From assembly GCA_021783685.1 (NCBI GenBank), contig JAJXTQ010000001.1, positions 1 to 30,924 of the forward strand: 30,924 bases of DNA, written 5' to 3'. Under the pieces are notes generated by a model. That model did not search any database and was not told the DNA's origin. It saw only the letters and a program-made list of their open reading frames with translations. Within the stretch, counting starts at the first letter, position 1. Each line of letters starts with the position of its first letter. Positions 10,133 to 19,580 of the stretch are shown here, one piece after another. Both the position numbers and the translations under genes were made by a program. The DNA comes from Pseudomonadota bacterium. Its GTDB lineage: Bacteria; Pseudomonadota; Gammaproteobacteria; UBA5335.

Positions 10133-11438
10133 GGCAGGCGCGCGGTTGCGCGCCGAGGCCGCCCGGGTCGTTGCTGCCGTGGTGCACGGTGGCGCTTCGT
10201 TGAATGCCGTGCTGCCTGGGGCCCTGGCGGCAGCGGCGCCGGTCGAGCGCGGCCTCCTGCAACAGCTTTGCTACGGCAGCCTGCGCTTCGGTCTGCGCTA
10301 TCGCGCCGTGCTGGCGCAGCTCATGCCCCGGCCGCTCAAGGCGCGCGAAGCCGACCTCGAGGCGCTGCTGTGGGTGGGCCTGCATCAGATCGATGCGCTG
10401 GGCCTGCCGTCGCACGCGGCCGTGCATGCGACCGTCGGCGCCTGCCCCCTGCTCGGCAAGGCATGGGCGCGCGGGCTCGTCAACGGCGTGCTGCGCAATG
10501 CGCTGCGCGAGCCTGCGCGGCTCGATCCCGAGCGGATGACCGATCCGCAGGCGCGCCATGCTCATCCGGCCTGGTTCATCGCGCAGCTCCAGCGCGACTG
10601 GCCGGCGCAATGGGAGGCCATCCTCGCGGCCAACAACCGCCAGGCGCCGATGACGCTGCGTGTCAACGCCCGCCACCTGGACCGTGTGGCCTATGCCGAG
10701 CTGCTGCAGGCGCAGGGCCTTTCCAGTCGGCCGGCACCGCACACCGAGGCGGGATTGACGCTCGAACACCCGGTGGCGGTCGATCGGCTGCCCGGCTTCA
10801 CGCAAGGCTGGGTGAGCGTGCAGGACGGCGCGGCCCAGCTCGCGGCGCCGCTGCTCGATGCCGCGCCCGGCATGCGGGTGCTCGACGCCTGCGCGGCGCC
10901 GGGCGGGAAGACGGCGCATCTGCTGGAGCGCACCGCCGACATCGAGCTCGTCGCGCTGGACGTGGACGCGGCTCGCCTCGGGCGTGTCCGCGAGACGCTG
11001 GACCGGCTCGGGCTCGCCGCCGAGATCCGCTGCGCCGATCTCGCCCAGCCCGGCCAATGGCACGACGGCCGACCGTTCGATCGCATCCTGCTCGATGCGC
11101 CCTGTTCGGCGACGGGTGTGATCCGGCGTCACCCGGACATCAAGCTGCTGCGGCGCGAGACCGACATCGCCGCTCTGGCCGCGCGTCAGGGTGAATTGCT
11201 CGAGGTTGCCTGGGGGTTGCTGGCGCCAGGCGGGGTACTGCTCTACGCCACCTGCTCGGTGCTGCGCGCCGAAAACGAGGCCGTCATCGCGGCCTTCATG
11301 GCGCGGCATCCCGACGTGGCGGCCGATGCGCTGGCCCGATCCTGGGGTCGTCCGGCGGGCGTGGGGCGGCAGATGATGCCGGGCGAGGATGGCGCCGACG
11401 GCTTTTTCTACGCCCGTTTGCGACGGTGCATCCCATGA
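10122..11438 (+). CDS. rsmB: 16S rRNA m5C967 methyltransferase RsmB
   Basis: A 438-residue protein with an N-terminal NusB-like RNA-binding domain (about 1-140) and a C-terminal SAM-binding methyltransferase domain. The domain shows [12 protein letters not shown] (SAM loop), LDAPCSATG with Cys328 (release cysteine) and YATCSV with Cys378 (nucleophile). It methylates C967 of 16S rRNA. The start is uncertain. A TTG at 10122 overlaps fmt by 11 bp and gives a family-like length, while a second in-frame TTG eight codons later is an alternative; no ATG is available near the expected position. It completes the def-fmt-rsmB run. In many relatives trkA follows, but here a convergent outer-membrane protein gene does. 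Confidence 0.94.
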   Translation: MGAEAGARLRAEAARVVAAVVHGGASLNAVLPGALAAAAPVERGLLQQLCYGSLRFGLRYRAVLAQLMPRPLKAREADLEALLWVGLHQIDALGLPSHAAVHATVGACPLLGKAWARGLVNGVLRNALREPARLDPERMTDPQARHAHPAWFIAQLQRDWPAQWEAILAANNRQAPMTLRVNARHLDRVAYAELLQAQGLSSRPAPHTEAGLTLEHPVAVDRLPGFTQGWVSVQDGAAQLAAPLLDAAPGMRVLDACAAPGGKTAHLLERTADIELVALDVDAARLGRVRETLDRLGLAAEIRCADLAQPGQWHDGRPFDRILLDAPCSATGVIRRHPDIKLLRRETDIAALAARQGELLEVAWGLLAPGGVLLYATCSVLRAENEAVIAAFMARHPDVAADALARSWGRPAGVGRQMMPGEDGADGFFYARLRRCIP

Positions 11439-11486
11439 ACGCAGGGCATCCGAGCCCGCATGATGGCCGCGGGCCTCGCGGCGCGG

Positions 11487-12068
11487 TCAGAACGCGACGC
11501 GCAGGCCCAGGTCGTAGAGGGCCGCGTCGGCGCTGACGCTCGCCCCTGCCTGCAGGCCCAGCGGGCCGTAAACGGACCAGACCCCGCCAGCCCGCAGGAT
11601 CGCCTCGTTGTCATCGAACAGGCCAGCCTGATAGAGCGCGGCGATGTTGAGCTCCAGCATCGCTTTCGCCATATAGCGCACGCCGGCCCCCACGCGGAAA
11701 CCGTCGTCCTTGCCGTCCTCGAATCGATCGGGGGTATCGACGTCGCGGCGCAGCCAGGCACCTTCGGCGAAGAAATCCATGTCCTCGGCCACCGACTGGC
11801 GGTAACCCCCGCCGATGACCAGGTCGGAAAAATCGACATCGCCGCCATCGGCTTCGAGATAGGCGTTCTCGATGAGGCCATAAAAGTGGTCGGCAAAGCC
11901 CAGCGAGATCCGCACCGCCGGCCCGTCGAATTCATCGTCGAGGGTCTCGGCGCCGCTCCGGTCGAGCATGCGGTAGCCCAGATCGACGTAGTCGTAACCG
12001 ATCGGCTGCGCCTGCGCCATGCCGGCCGTGAGCAGCAACACCGCACCGATCCATTGCTTCTGCTTCAT
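11487..12068 (-). CDS. Small outer-membrane beta-barrel protein, function unknown
   Basis: A 193-residue protein with a clear Sec signal peptide (MKQKQWIGAVLLLTAGMAQA, probable cleavage after AQA). The mature chain has alternating aromatic/glycine beta strands and ends in Phe (LGLRVAF), the usual signature for outer-membrane assembly by the Bam machinery. The mature length fits an eight-stranded barrel of the OmpX/OmpA-barrel type. I do not recognise a specific family. The ATG at 12068 follows GGGGGA. It lies 42 bp downstream of argH on the same strand, with an A/T-rich run between, so read-through from argH is possible. rsmB converges on it, leaving 48 bp with a weak imperfect stem-loop (11452-11477). 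Confidence 0.75.
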   Translation of the reverse strand: MKQKQWIGAVLLLTAGMAQAQPIGYDYVDLGYRMLDRSGAETLDDEFDGPAVRISLGFADHFYGLIENAYLEADGGDVDFSDLVIGGGYRQSVAEDMDFFAEGAWLRRDVDTPDRFEDGKDDGFRVGAGVRYMAKAMLELNIAALYQAGLFDDNEAILRAGGVWSVYGPLGLQAGASVSADAALYDLGLRVAF

Positions 12069-12110
12069 GAGATCCCCCAAAAGAAAAAAATCGCCTCGTC
12101 CGGCCCGTCA

Positions 12111-13505
12111 TCAATCCTGTGTTGCCGCCCGCGCCCGCGCGATGGCGGCCCGCACCTGCTCCGGCGCGGTCCCGCCGTATACGGCCCGTGCCGCGAGCGA
12201 ACCCTCCAGCGTCAATACCTCGTAGACATCGGCCCCGATCAGCGGGCTGAAGGACTGTAGCTGGGCGAGGCTCAGCGCCGAAAGGTCGCAGCCTTCGCGC
12301 ACCCCCAGGGCCACGGCCTTGCCGACGACCTCATGGGCATCGCGAAAGGCGACCCCCTTGCGCACCAGATAATCGGCCAGATCGGTCGCGGTGGCAAAGC
12401 CCTGCCGCGCGCTTTCCCGGCACCGGTCCCGCTTGACGGCGATCGCCGGCACCATGTCGGCAAAGGCGCGCAGGCAGCCGGCCAGGGTGTCGATGGTGTC
12501 GAACAGCGGTTCCTTGTCTTCCTGATTGTCCTTGTTGTAGGCCAGCGGCTGGGCCTTCATCAGGGTCAACAGCGCCATCAGGTGGCCATAGACGCGCCCG
12601 GTCTTGCCTCGCACCAGTTCCGGCACATCCGGATTTTTCTTTTGCGGCATGATCGAGGAGCCGGTGCAGAAGCGGTCGGGCAGCTCGATGAAGTCGAACT
12701 GCGCGCTCGACCAGAGCACCAGCTCTTCGGAAAACCGCGACAGGTGCATCAGGATCAGGCTGGCGGCGGCATTGAACTCGATGGCGAAATCGCGATCGCC
12801 CACCGCGTCCAGCGAATTCTCGCTCACCGACGCAAACCCCAGTTGTTCGGCGACGAAATGACGGTCCAGCGGATAGACCGTGCCGGCGAGCGCCGCCGAT
12901 CCCAGCGGCAGCACGTTCACGCGCCCGCGGCAATCGGCCAGCCGCGCACGATCCCGAACCAGCATGGCGTGCCAGGCCATCATGTGGTGACCGAAGGTGA
13001 CGGGCTGGGCGACCTGCAGATGGGTGAAACCGGGCATCACGGTCTCGGCCTCGCGCTCGGCCAGATCGAGCAGCCCCGCCTGCAGGCGCTCCAGCTCGGC
13101 GCCGAGACCGTCGATGGCGTCGCGCAGGTAGAGCCGGATGTCGGTCGCGACCTGGTCGTTGCGCGAGCGGCCGGTGTGCAACTTCTTGCCGGCCTCGCCG
13201 ATGCGGGCCACGAGGCGGGCCTCGATGTTCATGTGCACGTCTTCGAGCGCCACCGACCATTCGAAGCGACCGGCCTCGATCTCGGCGCGGATGTCCTCAA
13301 GTCCGGTCACGATCTGCGCCAATTCGGCCTCGGTCAGCACGCCGATGCGGGCCAGCATGCGGGCGTGCGCGATGGAGCCGGCGATGTCCTGGCGATAAAG
13401 CCGTCGATCGAAGCTCACCGAAGCCGTGAAGGCTTCGACGAAGGCATCGGTGCCTTCGGTAAAACGGCCGCCCCAGGGCTTGGCGGAAGATTGCGGACCA
13501 CTCAT
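12111..13505 (-). CDS. argH: Argininosuccinate lyase
   Basis: A 464-residue enzyme that cleaves argininosuccinate to arginine and fumarate in the last step of arginine synthesis; cytoplasmic homotetramer of the fumarase/aspartase superfamily. Visible blocks are [20 protein letters not shown] at the N-terminus, [30 protein letters not shown] (catalytic Thr-His) and the signature [16 protein letters not shown] with the catalytic serine loop. The length is standard. The ATG at 13505 follows ATGGAG. Upstream in-frame starts would extend it by up to 19 residues without family similarity. It diverges from algZ, the arrangement known from Pseudomonas. A consensus -10 lies upstream at 13579-13584. 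Confidence 0.97.
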   Translation of the reverse strand: MSGPQSSAKPWGGRFTEGTDAFVEAFTASVSFDRRLYRQDIAGSIAHARMLARIGVLTEAELAQIVTGLEDIRAEIEAGRFEWSVALEDVHMNIEARLVARIGEAGKKLHTGRSRNDQVATDIRLYLRDAIDGLGAELERLQAGLLDLAEREAETVMPGFTHLQVAQPVTFGHHMMAWHAMLVRDRARLADCRGRVNVLPLGSAALAGTVYPLDRHFVAEQLGFASVSENSLDAVGDRDFAIEFNAAASLILMHLSRFSEELVLWSSAQFDFIELPDRFCTGSSIMPQKKNPDVPELVRGKTGRVYGHLMALLTLMKAQPLAYNKDNQEDKEPLFDTIDTLAGCLRAFADMVPAIAVKRDRCRESARQGFATATDLADYLVRKGVAFRDAHEVVGKAVALGVREGCDLSALSLAQLQSFSPLIGADVYEVLTLEGSLAARAVYGGTAPEQVRAAIARARAATQD

Positions 13506-13578
13506 GGGGGCTCCATTGCAAAAGGCTGCGCGGGCGGTCGCGGGCATCAAAACCCCGGCCATCCTGCCGATAAGGCGG

Positions 13579-13584
13579 ATTATA
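13579..13584 (-). promoter_or_regulatory. Consensus -10 hexamer for argH
   Basis: On the minus strand the hexamer is a perfect TATAAT, 74 bp upstream of the argH start. At 17 bp spacing the -35 position reads ATGATG, only a 3 of 6 match, so an activator or a weak promoter is possible. It sits only 22 bp upstream of the algZ ATG on the other strand. Confidence 0.5.
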
Positions 13585-13605
13585 TCGGGCTCCTACTCGC
13601 GCATC

Positions 13606-14694
13606 ATGCCAGACAGAGACAGATCGGCTTTGCTTACGGGTGATCCTGCCGGTTCTTCTCCGGCGCGGGACGGGTTCTTTCTGCCCGATCTGTGCGATAT
13701 GCGCCGGCTGCTGGGGGTGGTGCTGAGCGCCCAGATCCTCGCCTTCGTGCTGACGCTGGTGATGTCGCCGGTCGATTTCTGGTTGCAGTTGAGCCGGGTT
13801 TCGCTTTTTGCGCAGGCCGTAGCGCTCCCGGCCTGTGCGCTGTCCTGCGTCCTGCGGACGCCTTTGGCCCGAACGCCGCTGCCGGTTGCCAGTGCCGCCA
13901 TGCTCGGCATCGTCGCCGTTCTCGCCATGGCGGCGGCATGGGTGGGGCAGCGGCTGTCCGGCGACGCCGGATCCTGGCCCGCCCGTCCCTGGCGAACGCT
14001 CCTGCAGCCGGCCCTGGTTGCCGTCCTGCTGGTCGGGGTCGCGCTGCGCCACCTCTACGTCCAGCACGCACTCACCCAGCGGCTGCGCGACGAACTCGGC
14101 TGGCGTATCGATGTCCTCCAGGCGCGCATTCGCCCGCACTTCCTGTTCAATACCCTGAATACGATCACGGCACTGGTCCGCAGCCGGCCGAATTTGGCGG
14201 AGACCGCGCTGGAGGACCTCGCGGACCTGTTTCGCGCCAGTCTGGAGCGGCCCGGGCGTTTCGTCACGCTCGCCGATGAACTGGCGCTGTGCCGGCAATA
14301 CATCGACCTCGAAACGCTGCGGCTGGGAGCGCGGCTGAACGTGGAATGGGATCTGGGCGCGGTGCCGGGTGAAACCCTGATCCCCGCGCTGAGCCTGCAA
14401 CCCTTGTTCGAAAACGCCATCTATCACGGCATCGAGACGTGTCCGGGAGGAGGCACGATCCGCCTGCAGGTCGTGCACGAGGGCGACCTGATCACGCTGA
14501 CGATGCGCAATCCCCGTGGGGGACCGCCGGAAAAGCGGCGCGGATTGGCGTTGGCCAACATCCGGCAGCGCTGGGCGCTCTGCTTCGGCGAGCAGGCGCG
14601 ATGGCAGGTTCGCCAGGACGCTGCCGCCTACGAGGTCGTTCTCGTGTTTCCCTGCCGGATGCACAGCAGCGGGTGGGAGGCGGGCGAGCGATGA
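13606..14694 (+). CDS. algZ: AlgZ/FimS-type sensor histidine kinase
   Basis: A 362-residue membrane kinase of the LytS/His_kinase family. After a short cytoplasmic stretch with FFLPDLCDMRR it has four predicted membrane helices (about residues 34-52, 66-84, 94-113, 132-150). Then come the dimerisation/phospho-acceptor block QARIRPHFLFNTLNT with His178 and a divergent ATPase domain (QPLFENAIYHG N-box, GLALANIRQRW). As in Pseudomonas FimS/AlgZ, the usual D-x-G-x-G box is replaced (LTMRNPRGG). The ATG at 13606 is chosen because the FFLPDLC motif must be included. No ribosome-binding site is visible. The stop overlaps algR by ATGA. Its stimulus is unknown; in Pseudomonas the pair controls twitching, alginate and virulence genes. 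Confidence 0.9.
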   Translation: MPDRDRSALLTGDPAGSSPARDGFFLPDLCDMRRLLGVVLSAQILAFVLTLVMSPVDFWLQLSRVSLFAQAVALPACALSCVLRTPLARTPLPVASAAMLGIVAVLAMAAAWVGQRLSGDAGSWPARPWRTLLQPALVAVLLVGVALRHLYVQHALTQRLRDELGWRIDVLQARIRPHFLFNTLNTITALVRSRPNLAETALEDLADLFRASLERPGRFVTLADELALCRQYIDLETLRLGARLNVEWDLGAVPGETLIPALSLQPLFENAIYHGIETCPGGGTIRLQVVHEGDLITLTMRNPRGGPPEKRRGLALANIRQRWALCFGEQARWQVRQDAAAYEVVLVFPCRMHSSGWEAGER

Positions 14695-15416
14695 ACATCC
14701 TGATCGTCGACGATGAAGCGCCCGCCCGCCTCCGGTTGCGCCAGCTGATCGGCGAGTTGCCCGAGCATCGGGTGGTGGGGGAGGCGGATGACGGCGAGGC
14801 GGCACTGGCGGCGTGCAGGCGCGAGACGGTGGACGTCGTGCTGCTGGACATTCGCATGCCGGGGCGGGACGGTCTGGAGATCGCCCGGCAGCTGGCGGAT
14901 CAGCCGCGCGCGCCGGCGGTGGTGTTCGTGACGGCCTTTGCCGAACACGCGGTGGACGCCTTCGAGGTGCAGGCATCCGATTACCTCGTCAAGCCGGTAC
15001 GACGCGAACGACTGGTTCAGGCGCTCGCGCGTGCGCAAGCGCGTGTGGACCTGCCGTCCGCAAGGTCCGCAGCGCCCGTCGCAACCGCTCGCGACCATCT
15101 CAGTGCGCGGCTCGGCGCCGTGGTGCGCCTCATCCCGGTCGATGAGGTGCGGTATTTCCGGGCGGAGCAGAAGTATGTGACGGTCCGCGATGGTGCCGGT
15201 GAGTGCCTCATCGAGGATACGCTGAGCCGGCTCGAGGCGGAGTTTGCCGGGCGCTTCGTGCGCGCGCACCGCAATGCGCTGGTGGCCGTGCGCTTTCTGC
15301 AGCGCCTGCAGCGGCAGGGGCTCGGGTATGGACTGTGGCTGCAAGGTTGCGCCGAGCCGGTGGCCGTGAGCCGACGCCACCTGCCCGTGATCCGGCAGGC
15401 GCTACGGACGCGCTAG
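14691..15416 (+). CDS. algR: AlgR-type LytTR response regulator
   Basis: A 241-residue regulator with an N-terminal receiver domain and a C-terminal LytTR DNA-binding domain. Receiver residues are Asp8-Asp9, phospho-acceptor Asp53 in VLLDIRMPG, Thr/Ser in VFVTAF and Lys in YLVKPV. The LytTR part covers about residues 135-241, with IPVDEVRYFRAEQKYV and FVRAHRNALV. A linker of low similarity separates the two. Translation is coupled to algZ through the ATGA overlap. The argH/algZ-algR-hemC-hemD order is the Pseudomonas arrangement, supporting the AlgR name, but its regulon here is unknown. Confidence 0.92.
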   Translation: MNILIVDDEAPARLRLRQLIGELPEHRVVGEADDGEAALAACRRETVDVVLLDIRMPGRDGLEIARQLADQPRAPAVVFVTAFAEHAVDAFEVQASDYLVKPVRRERLVQALARAQARVDLPSARSAAPVATARDHLSARLGAVVRLIPVDEVRYFRAEQKYVTVRDGAGECLIEDTLSRLEAEFAGRFVRAHRNALVAVRFLQRLQRQGLGYGLWLQGCAEPVAVSRRHLPVIRQALRTR

Positions 15417-15428
15417 CGCGGGCAATCA

Positions 15429-15457
15429 TTGCGGTGCGGGGGCCGCCCTTCTACGAT
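15429..15457 (+). promoter_or_regulatory. Candidate promoter for hemC-hemD-hemX-hemY
   Basis: TTGCGG (-35, 3 of 6) is followed after exactly 17 bp by TACGAT (-10, 4 of 6) in the 74 bp gap between algR and hemC. The gap is otherwise featureless apart from an AGGA ribosome-binding site before hemC. Read-through from algR is equally possible. Confidence 0.4.
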
Positions 15458-15490
15458 GCGGGCTCCTTCCGGCCCATCAGGAACGCTCGC

Positions 15491-16423
15491 ATGTCCGACC
15501 GAGTCTTGCGCATCGCCACCCGCCGCAGCCCGCTGGCGCTGTGGCAGGCCGAGCACGTTGCGGCGCGGCTGAAAGCGCTGGACCCGGCCCGGGAGGTGGC
15601 GCTCGTGCCGATCAAGACCCAGGGTGACCGGATTCTGGATGTGCCCCTGGCCAAGATCGGCGGCAAGGGCTTGTTCATCAAGGAACTGGAACAGGCGCTG
15701 CTGGACGGCGTGGCCGATCTGGCCGTGCATTCGATGAAGGATGTGCCTGCCGAATTACCGGCGGGCCTCTGTCTGGCCGCACTGCTCGCCAGTGCCGATC
15801 CGCGCGATGCGCTGCTCAGCCGGCATCCGGGAGCCTGGGCGGGTCTGCCGGAGGGCGCATGGGTCGGCACCTCCAGCCTGCGCCGGCAATGCCAGCTGCG
15901 GGCCCAGCGTCCCGACCTGAGGTTCGCCTTCCTGCGCGGCAATGTCGGGACCCGGCTGAGCAAACTCGATGCGGGCGATTTCGATGCCATCGTGCTGGCC
16001 GCGGCGGGGCTCGACCGGCTCGGGCTAGCCGAGCGCATCAGCGAGCGGCTGCCGCCCGAGATCAGCCTGCCGGCGGTCGGGCAAGGGGTGATCGGCATCG
16101 AATGCCGCGAGGACGACGCAGACCTGCGGGCGTGGCTGTCGCCGCTGGAAGACCCTTCCAGCCGGCAGCGCGTCACGGCCGAGCGGGCCTTGAACGCCGG
16201 GCTGCACGGCGGTTGCCAGGCACCCATCGCGGCGCATGCGCGGCTCGACGGCGCGGCGCTGGTGCTCGACGCGCGGGTGGGCGCACGGGACGGCGGTGTG
16301 TTGGCCGACCGCATCGAGGGCCCGGCGAGCGCGGCCGCATCCCTGGGGCATGCGCTGGCCGAGGCGCTGTTGGCCCGCGGCGCCGATCGACTGCTGCGCG
16401 AATGGGGGGCGCTCGAGCCGTGA
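15491..16423 (+). CDS. hemC: Porphobilinogen deaminase (hydroxymethylbilane synthase)
   Basis: A 310-residue enzyme that joins four porphobilinogen units into hydroxymethylbilane. Cys242 in LHGGCQAPI binds the dipyrromethane cofactor, and the catalytic Asp84 sits in HSMKDVPAELP; both match E. coli numbering exactly. The N-terminal block RIATRRSPLALWQAEHV and GTSSLRRQCQL (substrate arginines) are intact. The ATG at 15491 follows AGGA, and the in-frame region upstream lies inside algR in another frame. The stop overlaps the GTG of hemD. With hemD it commits precursors to heme, siroheme and cobalamin. Confidence 0.97.
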   Translation: MSDRVLRIATRRSPLALWQAEHVAARLKALDPAREVALVPIKTQGDRILDVPLAKIGGKGLFIKELEQALLDGVADLAVHSMKDVPAELPAGLCLAALLASADPRDALLSRHPGAWAGLPEGAWVGTSSLRRQCQLRAQRPDLRFAFLRGNVGTRLSKLDAGDFDAIVLAAAGLDRLGLAERISERLPPEISLPAVGQGVIGIECREDDADLRAWLSPLEDPSSRQRVTAERALNAGLHGGCQAPIAAHARLDGAALVLDARVGARDGGVLADRIEGPASAAASLGHALAEALLARGADRLLREWGALEP

Positions 16424-17235
16424 TCGCGACCGCCCCGCTGGCCGGCCTGCGCGTGCTGGTGACGCGGCCGGCGCATCAGGCGGCGGGCCTGTGCCGGCGC
16501 ATCGAGGCCGCCGGCGGCGTGCCGGTGCGCCTGCCGATGATCGACATCGCTCCCCCGGGGGATCCGCAAGCCGCGCAGCAGGCCCTGGACGCCGCGCTCG
16601 ACGCCGATTGGCTCATCTTCACCAGCGCCAATGCGGTCGATGGCGCTCTTGCGTTGCGACCGGCCCTGCTGGATCGCAGCCGCGCGCGCATCGGCGCCAT
16701 CGGCCCGGCCACGGCCGCGGCGCTGGCCCGAGCCGGGCGCTCGGCCGATCTGGCCCCCATCGGGGATTTCCGCAGCGAGACCTTGTTGCAGCATCCCGAT
16801 CTGGCGCAGGTGGCAGGGCGGCGCGTGGTCGTCGTCCGGGGCGAATCCGGGCGGGCCCTGCTGGGCGACACCTTGCGCGAGCGTGGTGCCCGGTTGACCT
16901 ATGCCGCGGTCTATCGACGCCTGTGTCCGCTCATCCCGGCGGCCGATGTCGAGCGCGCATTGACCGTGCCGCGCGTGCCGGAGCTTCTGGTCTTCACCAG
17001 CCCGGATGCGCTCGCCCATTTCTTCGCGCTGGTGCCCGAGGGGCCGCTGCGTCAGGCCGTGCGGGCGTCGCAAGTAGTGGTGGTGAGTGAGGCTATGATA
17101 AAACAGGCCGAAAAAATGGCCTTCGTGCCGCCGCCGGTTCGGGCCCCACCGGATGAGTCAGGGCTGGCGGACGAACTGATACGGTGGGCGCAGCGAGCAA
17201 CCCCGCCCGTTCCGCCCCCGGTTCCGTCGACATAA
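16420..17235 (+). CDS. hemD: Uroporphyrinogen-III synthase
   Basis: A 271-residue HemD-type protein, made of two similar alpha/beta domains, which cyclises hydroxymethylbilane with inversion of ring D. The family is poorly conserved. Supporting features are the opening LAGLRVLVTRPAHQAAGL, LIFTSANAV, IGAIGPATAAAL, VVVVRGESGRALL and LLVFTSPDALAHFF. It begins with GTG at 16420, overlapping the hemC stop as GTGA, so translation is probably coupled. The proline-rich C-terminal tail (PPVPPPVPST) is slightly longer than usual. It lies between hemC and hemX in the conserved gammaproteobacterial order. Confidence 0.92.
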   Translation: MIATAPLAGLRVLVTRPAHQAAGLCRRIEAAGGVPVRLPMIDIAPPGDPQAAQQALDAALDADWLIFTSANAVDGALALRPALLDRSRARIGAIGPATAAALARAGRSADLAPIGDFRSETLLQHPDLAQVAGRRVVVVRGESGRALLGDTLRERGARLTYAAVYRRLCPLIPAADVERALTVPRVPELLVFTSPDALAHFFALVPEGPLRQAVRASQVVVVSEAMIKQAEKMAFVPPPVRAPPDESGLADELIRWAQRATPPVPPPVPST

Positions 17236-17245
17236 GGAAGTCGCA

Positions 17246-18292
17246 ATGCCTGAATCCGTTCCCCCGGTGGCACTGAGCAACGGTGACCGAGCCGTGTCGA
17301 GATCGCGTCGCATGCTGGGGTCCATGATCCGTTTTCTGCGCGCCGTTTTGCTGCTGGCGATGGTGGCGGCCATCGTCGTGCTCTTCGAGCAGGTCAGCGA
17401 CATCAACGGGATTCGGGCGGCATTCGGCGATCGCCTCGATGAAGTCCGCACCCGCGTCGCCGAATTGCGGGCCGCTCAGATGCCGGCGACGGAGGTCGAG
17501 CGTCGACTGACCGCCTTGCAGACCGAGCTCCAGGCAACCCGGGAGCAGGCTCAGGCAACGGCGCGGCAGGTCGATCCGGTGCTGGAATTGTTGCGCCAGG
17601 GGCGCCCGGCCTGGTATCGCGCCGAAGCCGTGTATCTGATGCAGATGGCCAATCAGGCCTTGCAACTGCGTGGCGATGCCGCCGCTGCCCTGCGAGCGCT
17701 CTGGTTGGCCGACAGAAATCTCGAGACGCTGGGCGATCCGCGGCTGTTGGGTGTGCGCGAGACGCTGGCGCGGGAAATGGCGGACCTGCGCGCGCTGCCC
17801 ACGGTCGATGTGCCCGGGATTTCGCTGCAGCTGTCCACCCTGGCGGGCAATGTCGAGCAATGGCCGCTGCGCCGTCACGTTCCCCAGCGTTGGGCGCCGA
17901 GCGGGACGGATGCGCCGGCAGCCTCGTCCGATGCAATGTGGCAACAGTGGCTGGCCCAGTTGCGCCGACTCGTCGAGATCCGCCGCGCCGAGGGGCCGAT
18001 CGCGGCGCTGGCATCTCCGGAGCTCGAACGGCTGCAGCGGCTGCAGACCATCCTGCAATTCCAGGCCGCCCGGATCGCCCTGCTGCAGCGGGATGCCGCC
18101 ACGTTCCGGGCAGAGCTCGGCGGCGCGCTCGGCAGCATCGACCGCTTCTTCGACGCGGCCGATCCCGCGGTCGGGACGGCGCGGCAGCAACTCGAAGCCC
18201 TGCGCGAGATGCCCATCGATCCCAAACGTCCCGACCTTTCCGCATCCCTGACGCAGTTGCGCGCCCTGGAAGCCCAGATGGTGATGCCATGA
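17246..18292 (+). CDS. hemX: HemX family membrane-anchored protein
   Basis: A 348-residue protein with a cytoplasmic N-terminus, one membrane segment (about 28-46, IRFLRAVLLLAMVAAIVVL), then a coiled-coil region (about 60-110, including RRLTALQTELQATREQAQA) and a helical domain of the HemX family. The C-terminal part is probably periplasmic. HemX proteins are often labelled uroporphyrinogen-III C-methyltransferases, but this one has no SAM-binding motif. Its role is unproven, perhaps as a scaffold for tetrapyrrole enzymes. AAGGAAG precedes the ATG. It overlaps hemY by ATGA. Confidence 0.9.
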   Translation: MPESVPPVALSNGDRAVSRSRRMLGSMIRFLRAVLLLAMVAAIVVLFEQVSDINGIRAAFGDRLDEVRTRVAELRAAQMPATEVERRLTALQTELQATREQAQATARQVDPVLELLRQGRPAWYRAEAVYLMQMANQALQLRGDAAAALRALWLADRNLETLGDPRLLGVRETLAREMADLRALPTVDVPGISLQLSTLAGNVEQWPLRRHVPQRWAPSGTDAPAASSDAMWQQWLAQLRRLVEIRRAEGPIAALASPELERLQRLQTILQFQAARIALLQRDAATFRAELGGALGSIDRFFDAADPAVGTARQQLEALREMPIDPKRPDLSASLTQLRALEAQMVMP

Positions 18293-19518
18293 GGTGGGCG
18301 ATTCTGCTGCTGGCGCTTCTGGGGCTCGGGACGGCGGCGGGATTGCTGCTGCAGGACGACAACGGCTACGTGCTGCTCGCCTGGGGCGGTTGGACGGTCG
18401 AAACCTCGCTGGTCACCTTCGGGGTCCTGACACTGCTCGCGCTGACGGTGCTGGGGCTGCTGTGGCGGCTGCTGGTCGCGCTGTGGCGGCTGCCGGGCCG
18501 TCTGCGCCGCCGCCGGCACGTCCGGCACATGGCCCGGGCCCGCGCGGCGCTGCACACCGCCGTCCTCGATCTGCAGGCGGGCCGCTACGCCTTCGCGGAG
18601 AAAGCCCTGGTCAAATACGCCGAGGCGGAAGCGCCCGGCGTGAATTACCTCCTTGCGGCCCGCGCCGCCCATCGCCAGCAGGCACCGCTCCGGCGCGATC
18701 GCTATCTCCGGCAGGCCTTCGAGGCGGACGTGTCTGGGCAGTCCGCGGTCCTGATCGCCCAAGCCGAGATGCAGCTCGACGATCAGCACGACGAGCAGGC
18801 GCTGGCGACCCTGTCGCTGCTCGATGCCCCGGCGGTGGAGACCCGCCGGCTGCAGTTGCTGGTGCGATGCCATCTGGCACGCCGCGACTGGACCGCACTG
18901 CGAGGCCTGCTGCCGCGCCTGCGCGACTTCGGCGCCCTGCCCGCCGATGCCCAGCGGCGACTGGAAGTTCAGGTCTTTGCCGCGTCGATGGCGATGGCCG
19001 TAGAGCGCGGCGACGTGGGTGCCCTCGAGGCGGCCTGGACGGACGCCGGGCGCGAGTTGCGCCACGAGACGCCGCTTGCGCTGGCCTATGCGCGGGGCCT
19101 GGCGCACCTGAACCAGGCCGCTCAGGCGGCCGAGGTCATCGAGCAGCATCTCCGGACCCATTGGTCGGAGGAGATGGTCGATCTCTACGGTCGCCTGCAC
19201 GCCGGGCTACGGGCGCGGCCGCTGGAACAGATTCAGGGGTGGATCGGTCAGTACGGCGAGCAGCCGGTGCTCCTGCTGGCGGCGGCGCGCCAGTGTCGTC
19301 ATGAGCGCATCTGGGGCAAGGCGCGGCAATACTACGAGGCCGCGCTGGCGGCTGCTCCGGATGCCTCGGCCTATCAGGAGCTGGCGGAACTGCTGCTGCA
19401 ACTCGACGAGCCGGCTCAGGCCCAGGAACTGTTCCGGACGGGCCTCGTGCGCCTGAATCGGAGCGGCGCGCTGCCGGCCGTCTTTTCTGGCGATGTCCCG
19501 ATTCTGCCACCTGGCTAG
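18289..19518 (+). CDS. hemY: HemY family TPR-containing membrane protein
   Basis: A 409-residue inner-membrane protein with two N-terminal membrane helices (about 3-20 and 40-64). A cytoplasmic or periplasmic alpha-solenoid with TPR-like repeats follows. The HemY_N block includes GYVLLAWGGWTVETSL and HMARARAALHTAVLDLQAGRYAFAE in two pieces. This gammaproteobacterial HemY is not the protoporphyrinogen oxidase of Gram-positive bacteria that bears the same name. Its role in late heme synthesis is indirect and unresolved. The ATG at 18289 overlaps the hemX stop. It closes the hemC-hemY run; purU follows after 62 bp. Confidence 0.9.
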   Translation: MRWAILLLALLGLGTAAGLLLQDDNGYVLLAWGGWTVETSLVTFGVLTLLALTVLGLLWRLLVALWRLPGRLRRRRHVRHMARARAALHTAVLDLQAGRYAFAEKALVKYAEAEAPGVNYLLAARAAHRQQAPLRRDRYLRQAFEADVSGQSAVLIAQAEMQLDDQHDEQALATLSLLDAPAVETRRLQLLVRCHLARRDWTALRGLLPRLRDFGALPADAQRRLEVQVFAASMAMAVERGDVGALEAAWTDAGRELRHETPLALAYARGLAHLNQAAQAAEVIEQHLRTHWSEEMVDLYGRLHAGLRARPLEQIQGWIGQYGEQPVLLLAAARQCRHERIWGKARQYYEAALAAAPDASAYQELAELLLQLDEPAQAQELFRTGLVRLNRSGALPAVFSGDVPILPPG

Positions 19519-19580
19519 CCGAACGGCCCCGACTCTTGCGCGCCCACCCATCGAAGCGAACGGATCGACCACAGACCGCC

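Noticed and set aside
12069..12110. Possible intrinsic terminator between argH and the outer-membrane protein gene
   Set aside because: A run of seven T residues exists on the minus strand (12084-12090), but the preceding stem is only about 3 bp. The tract is equally explained as an A/T-rich leader before the next ribosome-binding site.
17246..18292. HemX as a true uroporphyrinogen-III C-methyltransferase
   Set aside because: The protein lacks any SAM-binding or CysG/CobA motif. The common database label is historical.
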